Program-made: the position numbers and the translations under genes
The notes under the pieces: model-generated
What the model saw: the letters and a program-made list of their open reading frames with translations, nothing else
Databases searched by the model: none
Told to the model about the DNA's origin: nothing
From: JAGVJT01 sp964513205
Lineage (GTDB): Bacteria > Pseudomonadota > Gammaproteobacteria > Legionellales > Legionellaceae
Reading direction: 5' to 3'
DNA length: 64,000 bases
Assembly: GCA_964513205.1 (NCBI GenBank)
Contig: CAZELP010000007.1
Location: 18,794 to 82,793 of the forward strand
Shown here: positions 7,882 to 17,125 of the stretch, piece after piece
Layout of the letters: each line of letters starts with the position of its first letter
How positions within the stretch are numbered: position 1 is the first letter of the stretch

Positions 7882-10647
7882 ATGGATAAAACATACACGC
7901 CAGAAACGATTGAACGGACTTGTTATCAAACTTGGGAATCTCACGGCTATTTTAAGCCAGCAGAAACAGGGAAACCTTACTGCATTATGCTGCCACCTCC
8001 AAATGTTACGGGCAGTTTGCACATGGGGCATGGTTTTCAAAATACACTGATGGATGCAATGATTCGTTATCAACGCATGAGTGGTCATGCCACACTTTGG
8101 CAACCAGGAACAGATCATGCCGGCATTTCAACACAATTGGTAGTTGAAGGACAATTGCAACAACAAGGACTTTCTCGAAAAGATATGACACGCGAATCTT
8201 TTTTAGAAAAAGTTTGGGAATGGAAAGAAACTTCAGGCTCACAAATCACTCAACAAATGCGTCGAATTGGATCTTCAGTTGATTGGTCTAAAGAACGATT
8301 CACCATGGATGACGGACTTTCAAAGGCGGTCTTAAAAGTTTTTGTTCAATTGCATGACGAAGGCTTAATTTATCGTGGAACACGTCTTGTAAACTGGGAC
8401 ACAAAACTGGGCACCGCTATCTCTGATCTTGAAGTTTTGTCAGAAGAAGAATCTGGATTTATTTGGCATATTCGTTATCCGCTCGTCAATGGAAATGAGT
8501 CTCTTACCGTTGCGACAACACGTCCAGAAACATTATTGGGAGACAGTGCGGTTGCAGTGCATCCGGAAGATGAACGTTATCAACATCTGATTGGCCAGTA
8601 TGTACATTTGCCTTTGTGTGATCGCACAATTCCCATTATCGCTGATGAATACGTGGATCCCTCTTTTGGAACTGGTTGCGTAAAGATCACACCTGCACAT
8701 GATTTTAATGATTATGAGGTTGGAAAACGGCACGATCTTCCCATGCTCAGCATCATGACTAAAAAAGGCACAATCAATCGACATGCACCGCTACAATATC
8801 AAGGCATGGAGCGCTTTATTGCACGGGAAAAAATTGTAGAAGACTTAAATCAAGCAGGGTTTTTAGTCAAAACAGAACCTCATCAACTGAAGGTCCCTCG
8901 CGGAGAAAAATCTGGGACAATCATTGAGCCGCTGCTGACTGACCAATGGTATGTAAAAATGAAACCATTGGCTGAGCCCGCTATCGCTGCTGTTAAAAAA
9001 GGCGAGATCCGATTTATTCCAGAACAATGGACAAAAACTTACGACCAGTGGATGAACAACATTGAAGATTGGTGTATCAGTCGACAATTGTGGTGGGGGC
9101 ATCGTATCCCTGCTTGGTACGATCTACAAGGTAATGTGTATGTCGGTTACAGTGAAAATGATGTGCGATTTAAATATCAACTTGATGCAAGTATCTCATT
9201 AAAACAAGATGAAGATGTCCTGGATACTTGGTTTTCATCTGCTCTTTGGCCTTTTTCAACATTGGGTTGGCCTGAACGAACACCTGAATTTGAAAAATTT
9301 TATCCCACATCAGCATTATTTACAGGCTTTGATATTATTTTCTTTTGGGTCGCAAGAATGATCATGATGGGGTTAAAATTTACAGGCAAAGTCCCCTTCC
9401 GCGACATTTTTATTACCGGTCTCATTTGTGATCACGAAGGCAAAAAAATGTCTAAATCAAAAGGAAACGTTCTTGATCCAATTGACATCATTGATGGCAT
9501 TAGCCTAGATAAACTCATTGAAAAAAGAACAAGCAATTTAATGCTGCAATCTGTTAAAGACAGCATTATAAAAGCGACCAAAATTCAGTTTCCAGAAGGT
9601 ATTGCCGCATACGGCACAGACGCATTAAGATTTACTTATTGTGCGCTGGCCTCCAATACGCGTACGGTTCGATTTGATATTCAACGGGTCGAAGGATATC
9701 GCAATTTTTGTAATAAATTATGGAATGCTGCTCGTTATGTTTTTTCACACACGTTAGAAGAGAAAATCGACTTTGAAGACGGCCCATTTCAATATAGTGC
9801 GGCTGATATTTGGATTCTTTCTAAATTGCAGCACCTGATTCAGCAAACACAATTGCATTATCAAAATTATCGATTTGATTTATTAGCCAATGCTCTTTAT
9901 GAATTTGTTTGGCATGAATACTGCGATTGGTATCTTGAACTTTCTAAAACGGTCTTATACGCAGAAGAAGCATCAAATGCCATGAAACGAGCTGCTCGAC
10001 ATACGCTACTACATGTACTGACACAAATATTGAAACTGCTTCATCCCATTATGCCTTTTATCACCGAAACAATTTGGCTTAGAATACCAAAATCAAGTGA
10101 TGAGCAGTCTGACTCTATTATGCTCAGCACATATCCAGAAGTAGAGAAAAATCGCATCAATCTTGAAATTGAAGCAGAATTTGATTGGCTTAAAAAGGTC
10201 ATTCAAGCTGTCCGAACAATTCGAAGTGAAATGAACATTGCACCATCCAAGCGAATTCCACTTTTACTTCATCATGCAAACTCAATCCACCTTGCAAAGA
10301 TTGAAAAATATCGAAATATTCTTTCAGCTTTTCTAAAACTTTCAAATATTGCCTCAGTGCCACAAGACAAAGAGCCTCCTGTTTGTGCTTCGGCCGTTGT
10401 TGAAGACTTAGAATTACTTATTCCCATGAGTGATTTAATTGATAAAGCGGCAGAATTGCAGAGACTGAGCAGAGAGCTTCAAAAACTTGATCAAGAGATT
10501 CAAAGAGCAGAAGGAAAATTGCATAACCCTGCTTTTACCGATAAAGCACCTCAAGAAGTCATTGCAAAAGAAGAAGAAAAACTCGCTCAAGCAAAACTCG
10601 CGCGCGAAAAACAATTGCTTCATCAAGCAAAAATACAAGCGCTCTAA
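7882..10647 (+). CDS. valS: valyl-tRNA synthetase
   Basis: Class Ia aminoacyl-tRNA synthetase charging tRNA-Val. Both ATP-site signatures are intact: the HIGH motif as HMGH (about residues 46-49, inside PPPNVTGSLHMGHGF) and KMSKS (about 522-526). Between them lies the CP1 editing domain (ATTRPETLLGDSAVAVHPED). The anticodon-binding domain follows, then a C-terminal coiled coil (about the last 65 residues, rich in E, K, Q and A) that is typical of ValRS. At 921 residues it is slightly shorter than E. coli ValS (951). No strong Shine-Dalgarno precedes the ATG; a possible extended -10 (TGTTAAAAT) ends at 7846. No T-box leader is seen. Confidence 0.97.
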   Translation: MDKTYTPETIERTCYQTWESHGYFKPAETGKPYCIMLPPPNVTGSLHMGHGFQNTLMDAMIRYQRMSGHATLWQPGTDHAGISTQLVVEGQLQQQGLSRKDMTRESFLEKVWEWKETSGSQITQQMRRIGSSVDWSKERFTMDDGLSKAVLKVFVQLHDEGLIYRGTRLVNWDTKLGTAISDLEVLSEEESGFIWHIRYPLVNGNESLTVATTRPETLLGDSAVAVHPEDERYQHLIGQYVHLPLCDRTIPIIADEYVDPSFGTGCVKITPAHDFNDYEVGKRHDLPMLSIMTKKGTINRHAPLQYQGMERFIAREKIVEDLNQAGFLVKTEPHQLKVPRGEKSGTIIEPLLTDQWYVKMKPLAEPAIAAVKKGEIRFIPEQWTKTYDQWMNNIEDWCISRQLWWGHRIPAWYDLQGNVYVGYSENDVRFKYQLDASISLKQDEDVLDTWFSSALWPFSTLGWPERTPEFEKFYPTSALFTGFDIIFFWVARMIMMGLKFTGKVPFRDIFITGLICDHEGKKMSKSKGNVLDPIDIIDGISLDKLIEKRTSNLMLQSVKDSIIKATKIQFPEGIAAYGTDALRFTYCALASNTRTVRFDIQRVEGYRNFCNKLWNAARYVFSHTLEEKIDFEDGPFQYSAADIWILSKLQHLIQQTQLHYQNYRFDLLANALYEFVWHEYCDWYLELSKTVLYAEEASNAMKRAARHTLLHVLTQILKLLHPIMPFITETIWLRIPKSSDEQSDSIMLSTYPEVEKNRINLEIEAEFDWLKKVIQAVRTIRSEMNIAPSKRIPLLLHHANSIHLAKIEKYRNILSAFLKLSNIASVPQDKEPPVCASAVVEDLELLIPMSDLIDKAAELQRLSRELQKLDQEIQRAEGKLHNPAFTDKAPQEVIAKEEEKLAQAKLAREKQLLHQAKIQAL

Positions 10648-10664
10648 CCCCCCAAAAATAGCCA

Positions 10665-10683
10665 TGCCCGCGGAAAGCGGGCA
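10665..10683. repeat. REP-like hairpin (TGCCCGC-5-GCGGGCA)
   Basis: A perfect 7-bp stem with a five-base GGAAA loop, 18 bp after the valS stop. It has the same CATGCCCGC/GCGGGCA core as the hairpin inside the 62-bp inverted repeats at 33.4 and 33.9 kb, so it may be a solo copy of the same family. It is not followed by a T-run, so I do not call it a typical intrinsic terminator. Confidence 0.55.
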
Positions 10684-10776
10684 AGTATTTCGCTCTAGGC
10701 ATAAACAGTCCAAATCTCTGATCAATAACAACACACTAATTTTAATTTCATAGCATAAAAGATCTACGTTTTGCGC

Positions 10777-11343
10777 TTATATGCTCACATTGTTAAAACA
10801 AGCAACCGGTTGGTTATTTGCATCAATAAAATATTCTACTTCTATTTCATGACTTAACACTTTATGTAACTGATTCATGGCTGCATTCATGTGCTCTTGA
10901 AATTGTGTTACTGACACTTTGGGTGAGGAAAAAAAAGAGCCAATATAATTGCGCACTGGGGAAAAAAACAATGGTATACCCAAAGGCGCTGCAGCAAGTA
11001 AACCCACAATCAATCCGCAAACAGCCATCAATATGCAATAAACTTTATTGACAAGTTCCACATGTTGTAGCCTTCTTACTAGAGCGTCTACTTCAAATGA
11101 GAGCAGAGTTTCTATACCTCCGGGTGTGTTACCATGATCAAGACCAGGAACAAGTCTTTCCAATTTCTTTATAAACCTGTCCTTAAACTCCTTTAATGCC
11201 TCTCTTTCTAGACCTGAGTTAAAGGGTTCGATTAATGACAACTCGTTAACTGCAAACAGAAAAAGCATTTTGCAGCCATTCAAGGTATCTACTTTTTTCC
11301 ATTGGCAATCTGTAGCAAATTCATTTCTATGTTTTAATGTCAT
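10777..11343 (-). CDS. orphan protein with a central membrane hairpin
   Basis: About 188 residues, family not recognised. A TTG at 11355 is an alternative start; the ATG at 11343 is preferred. The N-terminal 95 residues are amphipathic helix-rich (EREALKEFKDRFIKKLERLV). A strongly hydrophobic stretch of about 27 residues (ILMAVCGLIVGLLAAAPLG and on) follows, interrupted by Gly and Pro so it could be one or two passes. The soluble tail contains FFSSPK and ends in FNNVSI. Short proteins with such a Gly/Pro-broken hydrophobic core are common orphans in Legionellales and are sometimes effectors; that reading is inference. It lies downstream of another orphan (11480-12001) on the same strand. Confidence 0.6.
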   Translation of the reverse strand: MTLKHRNEFATDCQWKKVDTLNGCKMLFLFAVNELSLIEPFNSGLEREALKEFKDRFIKKLERLVPGLDHGNTPGGIETLLSFEVDALVRRLQHVELVNKVYCILMAVCGLIVGLLAAAPLGIPLFFSPVRNYIGSFFSSPKVSVTQFQEHMNAAMNQLHKVLSHEIEVEYFIDANNQPVACFNNVSI

Positions 11344-11479
11344 ATAACCACGCAAGTATTGTTAATGATTAAATTGTACTATAAAAACACAAAAAATAAA
11401 AGGTTTGTCGCGCAGACGGTAAGTGAAGCATCCTTTACCAAACTGGAAAGAAAATTTCAAATGACGATTTTTGCTGCAA

Positions 11480-12001
11480 TCAAAGTCGAACCAATAGGTC
11501 TTCATGCCTAAGACTATGCATTTTTTCATTAAACTGTCGCTCAATATCCATAAGCTTTTCTTCTGTACATGGCTGAATCCATTCTATTTTGTCATTATCG
11601 GAAAAAATAATTTTATATGTTAGTGTTTTTGTCTCTTTCTGAAAAAAATTAATGCAGTGATTGTGATTAATATGTGCACTTAGGTCGATTATTCTCGGCT
11701 CTTTGCTCATCTCTTCAAGAATAAACGCCTTGAATGCCGGAGGATATAAATATAATTGAATTTCCTCCACAAGAGACAAGCTTTCCACTAAATTAGTCTG
11801 GTGCTCAATATGTCCTAGGCAATATTTGAATGGAGAATGTGATGCGGTTTGCATATAGTTTGCTATATTTGCCATCGCATCAAGATAAGCTTTAACGGCA
11901 TTAAAATCACCAGGACTTTCGGAGCGCGCTATAGTAGCCCCGCGTAAAGTTTTTTGTATTTTGTCAAGAACGAGTTTGTGTTCTTTTGTTAATAAAGGCA
12001 T
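11480..12001 (-). CDS. orphan cytoplasmic protein
   Basis: About 173 residues with no signal peptide or membrane segment and no family I recognise. The ATG at 12001 has GGAG five to six bases upstream and is better than the GTG two codons earlier. The N-terminal half is alpha-helical (LTKEHKLVLDKIQKTL and LVEEIQLYLYPPAFKAFILEEM). A likely beta stretch (LTYKIIFSDNDKIEWI) and a charged C-terminal helix follow. It is followed by the membrane-hairpin orphan at 10777, separated by 136 bp with no other gene. It could be an effector or a lineage-specific protein. Confidence 0.55.
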   Translation of the reverse strand: MPLLTKEHKLVLDKIQKTLRGATIARSESPGDFNAVKAYLDAMANIANYMQTASHSPFKYCLGHIEHQTNLVESLSLVEEIQLYLYPPAFKAFILEEMSKEPRIIDLSAHINHNHCINFFQKETKTLTYKIIFSDNDKIEWIQPCTEEKLMDIERQFNEKMHSLRHEDLLVRL

Positions 12002-12087
12002 AGGCACTCCAGCAGTTCAACATCTTACATCCAAATCCAAGCAGAAGTGGTTTATATTCCGGCTTGGATTTGTTATGCGATATTGAG

Positions 12088-12639
12088 TTACGATTTAACC
12101 ATATAAATACCCGGAGCGTTTCTCAGGTATTCGTGATAGTCCATGCCATAACCAAAAACGTAATGATTCTCGACTTGAAGCGCGGTAAAATCTGCAACTT
12201 TCAAGCCATTCTCAGCTCGGCGATTGGCTTTATCGACCAATACAGCAGTTTTGACATCCAAAGCACCCATTTCTTTGATTTCATCGACGATTGCAGCCAA
12301 GGTCACACCTTCATCCAAAATGTCATCGACAATAAGGACTGTTCTATTGGCTAATGAAACGGTGGGTTTTACTTTCCAAGTTAAGCGACCACCAGATAAT
12401 TTTCCGGTATAACGTGTTGCATGCAAATAATCGACTTCCAAAGGAAAATCAAGTCGCGGCAACAGATTACCTAAAGGAACTAACCCTCCGACCATCACAC
12501 ACAAGACGACAGGATTTTTATCTTGTAAAACATTTCGAATGTCGGCTGCCATTTTATCTAAAGCAGCGTCAACTTCTTCAGTGGAATATAATTGTATCGC
12601 TTGATCATACACTTGCTGTATTTGGCTTGGAATATCCAT
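12088..12639 (-). CDS. hpt: hypoxanthine-guanine phosphoribosyltransferase
   Basis: Purine salvage enzyme converting hypoxanthine or guanine plus PRPP to IMP or GMP. The PRPP-binding loop is seen as VLIVDDILDEGVTL (about residues 98-111) and the substrate flexible region as LDFPLEVDYLHATRYTG. 183 residues is the usual length for the short gammaproteobacterial form. The ATG at 12639 follows CGGAG with 6-nt spacing. It stands between gspE and two orphan genes and is not obviously in an operon with either. A 10-bp inverted repeat (12033-12042/12062-12071) lies downstream but has no T-run. Confidence 0.92.
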   Translation of the reverse strand: MDIPSQIQQVYDQAIQLYSTEEVDAALDKMAADIRNVLQDKNPVVLCVMVGGLVPLGNLLPRLDFPLEVDYLHATRYTGKLSGGRLTWKVKPTVSLANRTVLIVDDILDEGVTLAAIVDEIKEMGALDVKTAVLVDKANRRAENGLKVADFTALQVENHYVFGYGMDYHEYLRNAPGIYMVKS

Positions 12640-12748
12640 GATTGCTCCGAAATAAATGGACTGTATTGTAACAATTTTTGAATGTTTTGACGAGACGTAG
12701 ATTCTGCGTATTTTTGTAATCTGGGTTTGATTTACAACAGCAGAAGCG

Positions 12749-14230
12749 TTAATTACTTGTGACTCTGAGCACTTCAGTCAAAGAGGTTTCTCCTCGCAAC
12801 ACACGTTGAAACCCATCTTGACGAATAGACAATACGTGCGGACGAATATAAATTTCTATGGTAGATAAACTCTCATTTCGATGTATCATCCCTCGAAGCG
12901 TTTCATCGATTGGAATCAACTCGTAAATACCTGTGCGACCGCGATATCCAGTATGATGACAAATATCACATCCAGATGGTTCGCACACTCCGTTCGCATC
13001 ATCTTCTGGACTCAAAGACATGATCAAACGCTCATCTTCACTCAAAGTATAAGGTGTTTTACACGCGTCACAAAGACGCCGAACCAAACGTTGTGCAATT
13101 AAACCGACAAGACTAGAGGATAAAAGAAAAGATTCAACTCCCATATCGCGCAATCTTGTAATCGCGCCCAATGCCGTATTGGTATGTAATGTTGATAAGA
13201 CAAGATGTCCTGTAAGACTTGCTTGAACAGCAATTTCCGCCGTCTCTAAATCGCGAATCTCACCTATCATCACCACATCTGGATCTTGGCGTAAAATAGC
13301 TCTTAATCCTTTTGCAAAAGTCATTTGAACTTTATTATTGACTTGAGTTTGTCCAATACCTGGTAAGTCGTACTCAATGGGATCTTCTATCGTCAATATA
13401 TTGCGTGTAATTTGATTCAGCTCTGTCAGCATGGCATACAATGATGTTGTTTTTCCCGATCCAGTTGGACCTGTCACCAAAATAATACCATGTGGTTGTG
13501 CAATCATATCTTGGATCGTGCTTAAAGCACGTTTGGGCATTCCAAGCAAACTCAAATCCAATTGTGCGGCATGCTTATCTAAAATTCTCAAAACAATACG
13601 TTCGCCATGGTTTGACGGCAATGTTGAAACACGCACGTCAATGGAATGTCCTCCAATTTTTAATGCAATGCGACCGTCTTGCGGGATACGTTTTTCAGCA
13701 ATATCTAGTTTTGCCATCACTTTCACACGAGAAATCACAAGAGGAGCAATACCTCTTTGAATTTCAAGAACCTCCTGCAATACACCATCTACACGATGAC
13801 GAACCAGTACTCTTTTTTCATAAGTTTCAATGTGAATATCTGATGCTTTTTGCTTGATTGCTTGTGTGAAGAGAGCGTTAAGTAAACGGATAATGGGGGC
13901 TTCATCTTGCGTATCCAGCAAATCTTCGCTATTTGGGATTTGATCAGCCAACTTCAATAAATCAAGCTCACCTTCCATATCCAAAGCGGCATCTTGAACA
14001 GAAGATTTGGCTTGATAAACATTTGCCAGATGCTGTTGAAACTCAACGGGCGTCACCTCGACCAGCGTCAGAGGAAGCTGGAAAAAACGCTCAACTTCAG
14101 CTAACACCTCAGAAGAAACTCCGGGCAAGTGATAAGCCTTGATAAAAGTTTCATGGCACTCCGAAACCACAATTCCCTGCATTTTAGCAAACGCATAAGG
14201 CAACATGGATTGTTTCTCTCTTGTTTCCAT
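12749..14230 (-). CDS. gspE: type II secretion ATPase GspE (LspE-like)
   Basis: Cytoplasmic hexameric ATPase that powers the type II secretion pseudopilus. Visible elements are the N1E domain with ELDLLKLA, the Walker A GPTGSGKTTS (about residues 253-262), the Asp box ILTIEDPIE, the Walker B and His boxes (DPDVVMIGEIRDLETAE, LTGHLVLSTLHTN), and a zinc module with two CxxC pairs (CDAC and CDIC). 493 residues is normal. The ATG at 14230 begins 3 nt after the gspD stop, so the genes are coupled. An ATG eight codons in is an alternative start with a better purine-rich leader. The gspD-gspE pair without the remaining gsp genes mirrors the split lsp loci of Legionella. Confidence 0.95.
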   Translation of the reverse strand: METREKQSMLPYAFAKMQGIVVSECHETFIKAYHLPGVSSEVLAEVERFFQLPLTLVEVTPVEFQQHLANVYQAKSSVQDAALDMEGELDLLKLADQIPNSEDLLDTQDEAPIIRLLNALFTQAIKQKASDIHIETYEKRVLVRHRVDGVLQEVLEIQRGIAPLVISRVKVMAKLDIAEKRIPQDGRIALKIGGHSIDVRVSTLPSNHGERIVLRILDKHAAQLDLSLLGMPKRALSTIQDMIAQPHGIILVTGPTGSGKTTSLYAMLTELNQITRNILTIEDPIEYDLPGIGQTQVNNKVQMTFAKGLRAILRQDPDVVMIGEIRDLETAEIAVQASLTGHLVLSTLHTNTALGAITRLRDMGVESFLLSSSLVGLIAQRLVRRLCDACKTPYTLSEDERLIMSLSPEDDANGVCEPSGCDICHHTGYRGRTGIYELIPIDETLRGMIHRNESLSTIEIYIRPHVLSIRQDGFQRVLRGETSLTEVLRVTSN

Positions 14231-14233
14231 AAG

Positions 14234-16414
14234 TTATTTCGTTGTCATTGCATTGGCTTTACACTGAGCTGTTTGGCAAAAAGGTTTTGGCAAATCCGCT
14301 TCATGAAGAGGCTTCAGCACAGTATCACGATAACCCTGGTTAAACTGCTCCTGAAAACGTTCTATTTTGATTTGTTCACGACGTGTGTCACTGTACTTTC
14401 CTGTTGTTACGTTATACTCATCACGCTCAGTTTTTAATATGGTTGGGCGGATAAAAACCATCAGAATTTTCTTTTCTCGATTGGATAAATTATGTTGAAA
14501 CAATCGTCCAATACCAGGAAGATCTCCCAAAATAGGGATACTGACATTGTCGTTTCCGAGACTATCTTGAGCAAGTCCTCCGAGTACAATCACATCCCCA
14601 CTGTTGACATGTACAGACGTTAAAATCGCACTGATATTAAACGTAGGATTAGTGTTTGAATCAACCGTAGAAGTCGGCTCAAGACTGTCGTTACCTTGAT
14701 CAATCTGAAGCTGTATACCACGACCTCTTGTGATTTGAGGTCTTACATATAAATGCAGAGCCACGTTCATTCTATCGAAAGTGGTAAATGGGCTCGCTGT
14801 TGTCGTTCCACCAGCATTATTAGGATAAGAAGAGGTTGCCACAGAAACCTGTTTTCCTATCAAAATCTTTGCTTGGCGATTGTCCAACACCACAACAGAT
14901 GGTGTAGACAATATATTGGCTCGACGTTGTTTCGCTAAGGCATAAATTTGAGCCTGCAACTGATTGATTGAAGCATGGTTTACGACAGCGAAGCCGGCTC
15001 TAAATAAAGCGTCTTTAGAACCAGTTAAGCTTCCCCATTCTACACCCAAATTTTGAATGTCTGTTTCGTTAATTTCAGCAATTAAAGCTTCTACCAACAA
15101 TTGAGCAGGTTTAATATCAAGCTGACGAATCACGGATTTTAAAGTGCGAATCACTGTCGCAGGAGCATTGATGATGATCGAATTTGTATTCGGCTCCGCA
15201 ATAATTTGAATGCTGGGCTTAGAAGAGCCTTCTTGGCTAGACGAACCAGAAGCCGCACCTTGACTGCCGGCATTTACTGCACTGGCCAAAGAGGCACTCG
15301 GGCTTGAACCAACACCAACTGAACCACCAACTAAATTTGACTCAGGATTTGTGCTGTCTAATGAAGGACGGGTAACTGTTCCAATCGTTGTACCAACAGT
15401 ACCACTAAAACTGGCTTGCGCAATACCGGCTAAAATGGGCACAACGTCTTCTGCACGCAAGTAACTCAGATAAATCACTTGAGTATTACCATTGCCTGCA
15501 AGAGGATTTTGTTTGTCCAAACGAGCTATCAATACTCGAAGCTTCAAACGCTCAGGTTTGGTTCCGCCAATCAAAATGGCGTTGCTTCTATCATCTGCTG
15601 CAAAAGTGGTTTGTTGTCCTGGCGTTTTTATCAGTTCTTTTAAGGTCTTAACGACATCCATCGCCAAAGCATGCCTTAAAGGAACAACGTCAATGCCATT
15701 GACAGAGGAATTATCGACCTGATTGATAATGTCCGCCAGCTGTCTGATATTGTTTGCTCGCCCCGTTAAGATCAGCATATTGGATGGGGCATAAGCAGAG
15801 ACTGTACTGTATTGAGGCATGAGCGCTCTTAAAATAGGAACAAGCTGCTCTGCTGAACCATAACGAACTTGAATCACCTGGACCATTAGCTCGTCGCCTT
15901 TGGGTGGACTTTTTAAAGTATTTAATAAGTCTCCCGTCTCTCCGCGAGTATCCATAATCGGAACAATTTTGGTCACATTGCCATTTGGAATAGCGGCGTA
16001 ACCTGCGACTTGCAGCATAGAAAGAAAGACCGGATAAATTTCTTTGCTCGACAATGGTTGTGCTGAAATGATGGAAACAGTACCCTGAACTCGTGGGTCA
16101 ATTAGGAAGTTTCGACCTGTTTCTCTAGAGACCTCTGCAATCACAGAACGAATGTTTACATTACTTAAATTCCAAACATGCCCGGCATTTTGTGATGCAG
16201 AATCTGTGGGTTCATCAGTATTTTTTTCTTGATCTTGAGAGGCCGCTTGCGCTTCTTTTTTTAAAGCAGGATCGTCTTGTGCGGGTGCTTTTGTGGTAAT
16301 GGTGTGTGTGGCACTAACAGTAACAGTGTTCTCTTCTGCGGCATTATTAGTGGCCGATGAGAAAATAGGAGAGACGACAAACAACGACAAAACAATTGAT
16401 GCAAGAAAGCGCAT
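14234..16414 (-). CDS. gspD: type II secretion outer membrane secretin GspD
   Basis: Forms the multimeric outer membrane channel of the type II system. The start at 16414 gives a signal peptide (MRFLASIVLSLFVVSPIFSSA). A low-complexity Thr/Ala/Glu linker of about 60 residues follows, longer than usual. Next come the N0 domain (NLSNVNIRSVIAEVSRETG), the N1-N3 repeats (with a Ser/Gly-rich insert near SQGAASGSSSQEG in N3), and the secretin core ending in VIVLGGLAQDS and ILMVFIRPTIL. The longer open frame to 16471 adds 19 residues without signal character. The C-terminal tail carries two Cys (FCQTAQCK), possibly a disulfide-linked S-domain. It forms an operon with gspE. Confidence 0.94.
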   Translation of the reverse strand: MRFLASIVLSLFVVSPIFSSATNNAAEENTVTVSATHTITTKAPAQDDPALKKEAQAASQDQEKNTDEPTDSASQNAGHVWNLSNVNIRSVIAEVSRETGRNFLIDPRVQGTVSIISAQPLSSKEIYPVFLSMLQVAGYAAIPNGNVTKIVPIMDTRGETGDLLNTLKSPPKGDELMVQVIQVRYGSAEQLVPILRALMPQYSTVSAYAPSNMLILTGRANNIRQLADIINQVDNSSVNGIDVVPLRHALAMDVVKTLKELIKTPGQQTTFAADDRSNAILIGGTKPERLKLRVLIARLDKQNPLAGNGNTQVIYLSYLRAEDVVPILAGIAQASFSGTVGTTIGTVTRPSLDSTNPESNLVGGSVGVGSSPSASLASAVNAGSQGAASGSSSQEGSSKPSIQIIAEPNTNSIIINAPATVIRTLKSVIRQLDIKPAQLLVEALIAEINETDIQNLGVEWGSLTGSKDALFRAGFAVVNHASINQLQAQIYALAKQRRANILSTPSVVVLDNRQAKILIGKQVSVATSSYPNNAGGTTTASPFTTFDRMNVALHLYVRPQITRGRGIQLQIDQGNDSLEPTSTVDSNTNPTFNISAILTSVHVNSGDVIVLGGLAQDSLGNDNVSIPILGDLPGIGRLFQHNLSNREKKILMVFIRPTILKTERDEYNVTTGKYSDTRREQIKIERFQEQFNQGYRDTVLKPLHEADLPKPFCQTAQCKANAMTTK

Positions 16415-16521
16415 AAGTTCAAAATCGATTGTTAAAAGTGATTCATCATAACCAAAAATAAAGAAACACAATAGTCTTTTCGTGGAAAATTATCTAAACA
16501 CGATAAAAAAATGCGTTATCT

Positions 16522-17055
16522 TCAAAGATCTTCTGGCCAAATTAAATGCTTTAACTCTTCTTCAAAACCAAATTTTTTTAAGTTTTTGATGCGCTCTGGA
16601 TATAAAATGCCATCCAAATGATCGCACTCATGCTGTACAACTCTGGCATGAAAACCACTGACTGAGCGTTCTATCCATTGTCCTTTTTCATCCTGTCCTC
16701 TGTAGCGAATTTCATCGTAACGAGGCACCAACCCTCTCATTCCAGGAACGCTAAGACAGCCCTCCCAATCTTCAGTTATTTGCTGAGATAAAATTTCTAT
16801 TTCTGGGTTAATCAGCACAGTGAACGGTATTGCTTCCTCGCCAGGATAACGTTCACTCTCATCAAATCCAAACATGATCAATCGCATGTTACAGCCTATT
16901 TGAGGTGCTGCAATTCCAATGCCACCTTCGTCTTTCATTGTATCAAGCATATCTCGAATGATTGGAAGAAGTATGCTTTTTGAAAAATCATGCACTTGTT
17001 TTGAGGGAGATGCCAGAACCGGACTCCCCATTCTTAAAACTGGTTTAATTGCCAT
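16522..17055 (-). CDS. def: peptide deformylase
   Basis: Removes the N-formyl group from nascent proteins. All three metal-site motifs are present: GIGIAAPQIG, EGCLSVP (Cys ligand) and HECDH (two His ligands and the catalytic Glu). 177 residues is normal for type I PDF. The ATG at 17055 has AAGGTG upstream. The fmt gene is not adjacent, unlike the usual def-fmt pair. It is divergent from the tyrosine recombinase gene, sharing 70 bp of upstream DNA. Confidence 0.95.
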   Translation of the reverse strand: MAIKPVLRMGSPVLASPSKQVHDFSKSILLPIIRDMLDTMKDEGGIGIAAPQIGCNMRLIMFGFDESERYPGEEAIPFTVLINPEIEILSQQITEDWEGCLSVPGMRGLVPRYDEIRYRGQDEKGQWIERSVSGFHARVVQHECDHLDGILYPERIKNLKKFGFEEELKHLIWPEDL

Positions 17056-17125
17056 AACGCTACACCTTATTCACGAAATATTCTTTCATGCTACAATCAA
17101 CTCAACTCATTTTTCAATTTCAATT

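Noticed and set aside
11362..11544. 60-codon minus-strand frame overlapping the 3' end of an orphan gene
   Set aside because: It overlaps the better-supported gene at 11480-12001 and is probably non-coding.
12033..12071. 10-bp inverted repeat AAATCCAAGC/GCTTGGATTT downstream of hpt as a terminator
   Set aside because: The loop is 19 nt and no T-run follows in the hpt direction, so terminator function is doubtful.
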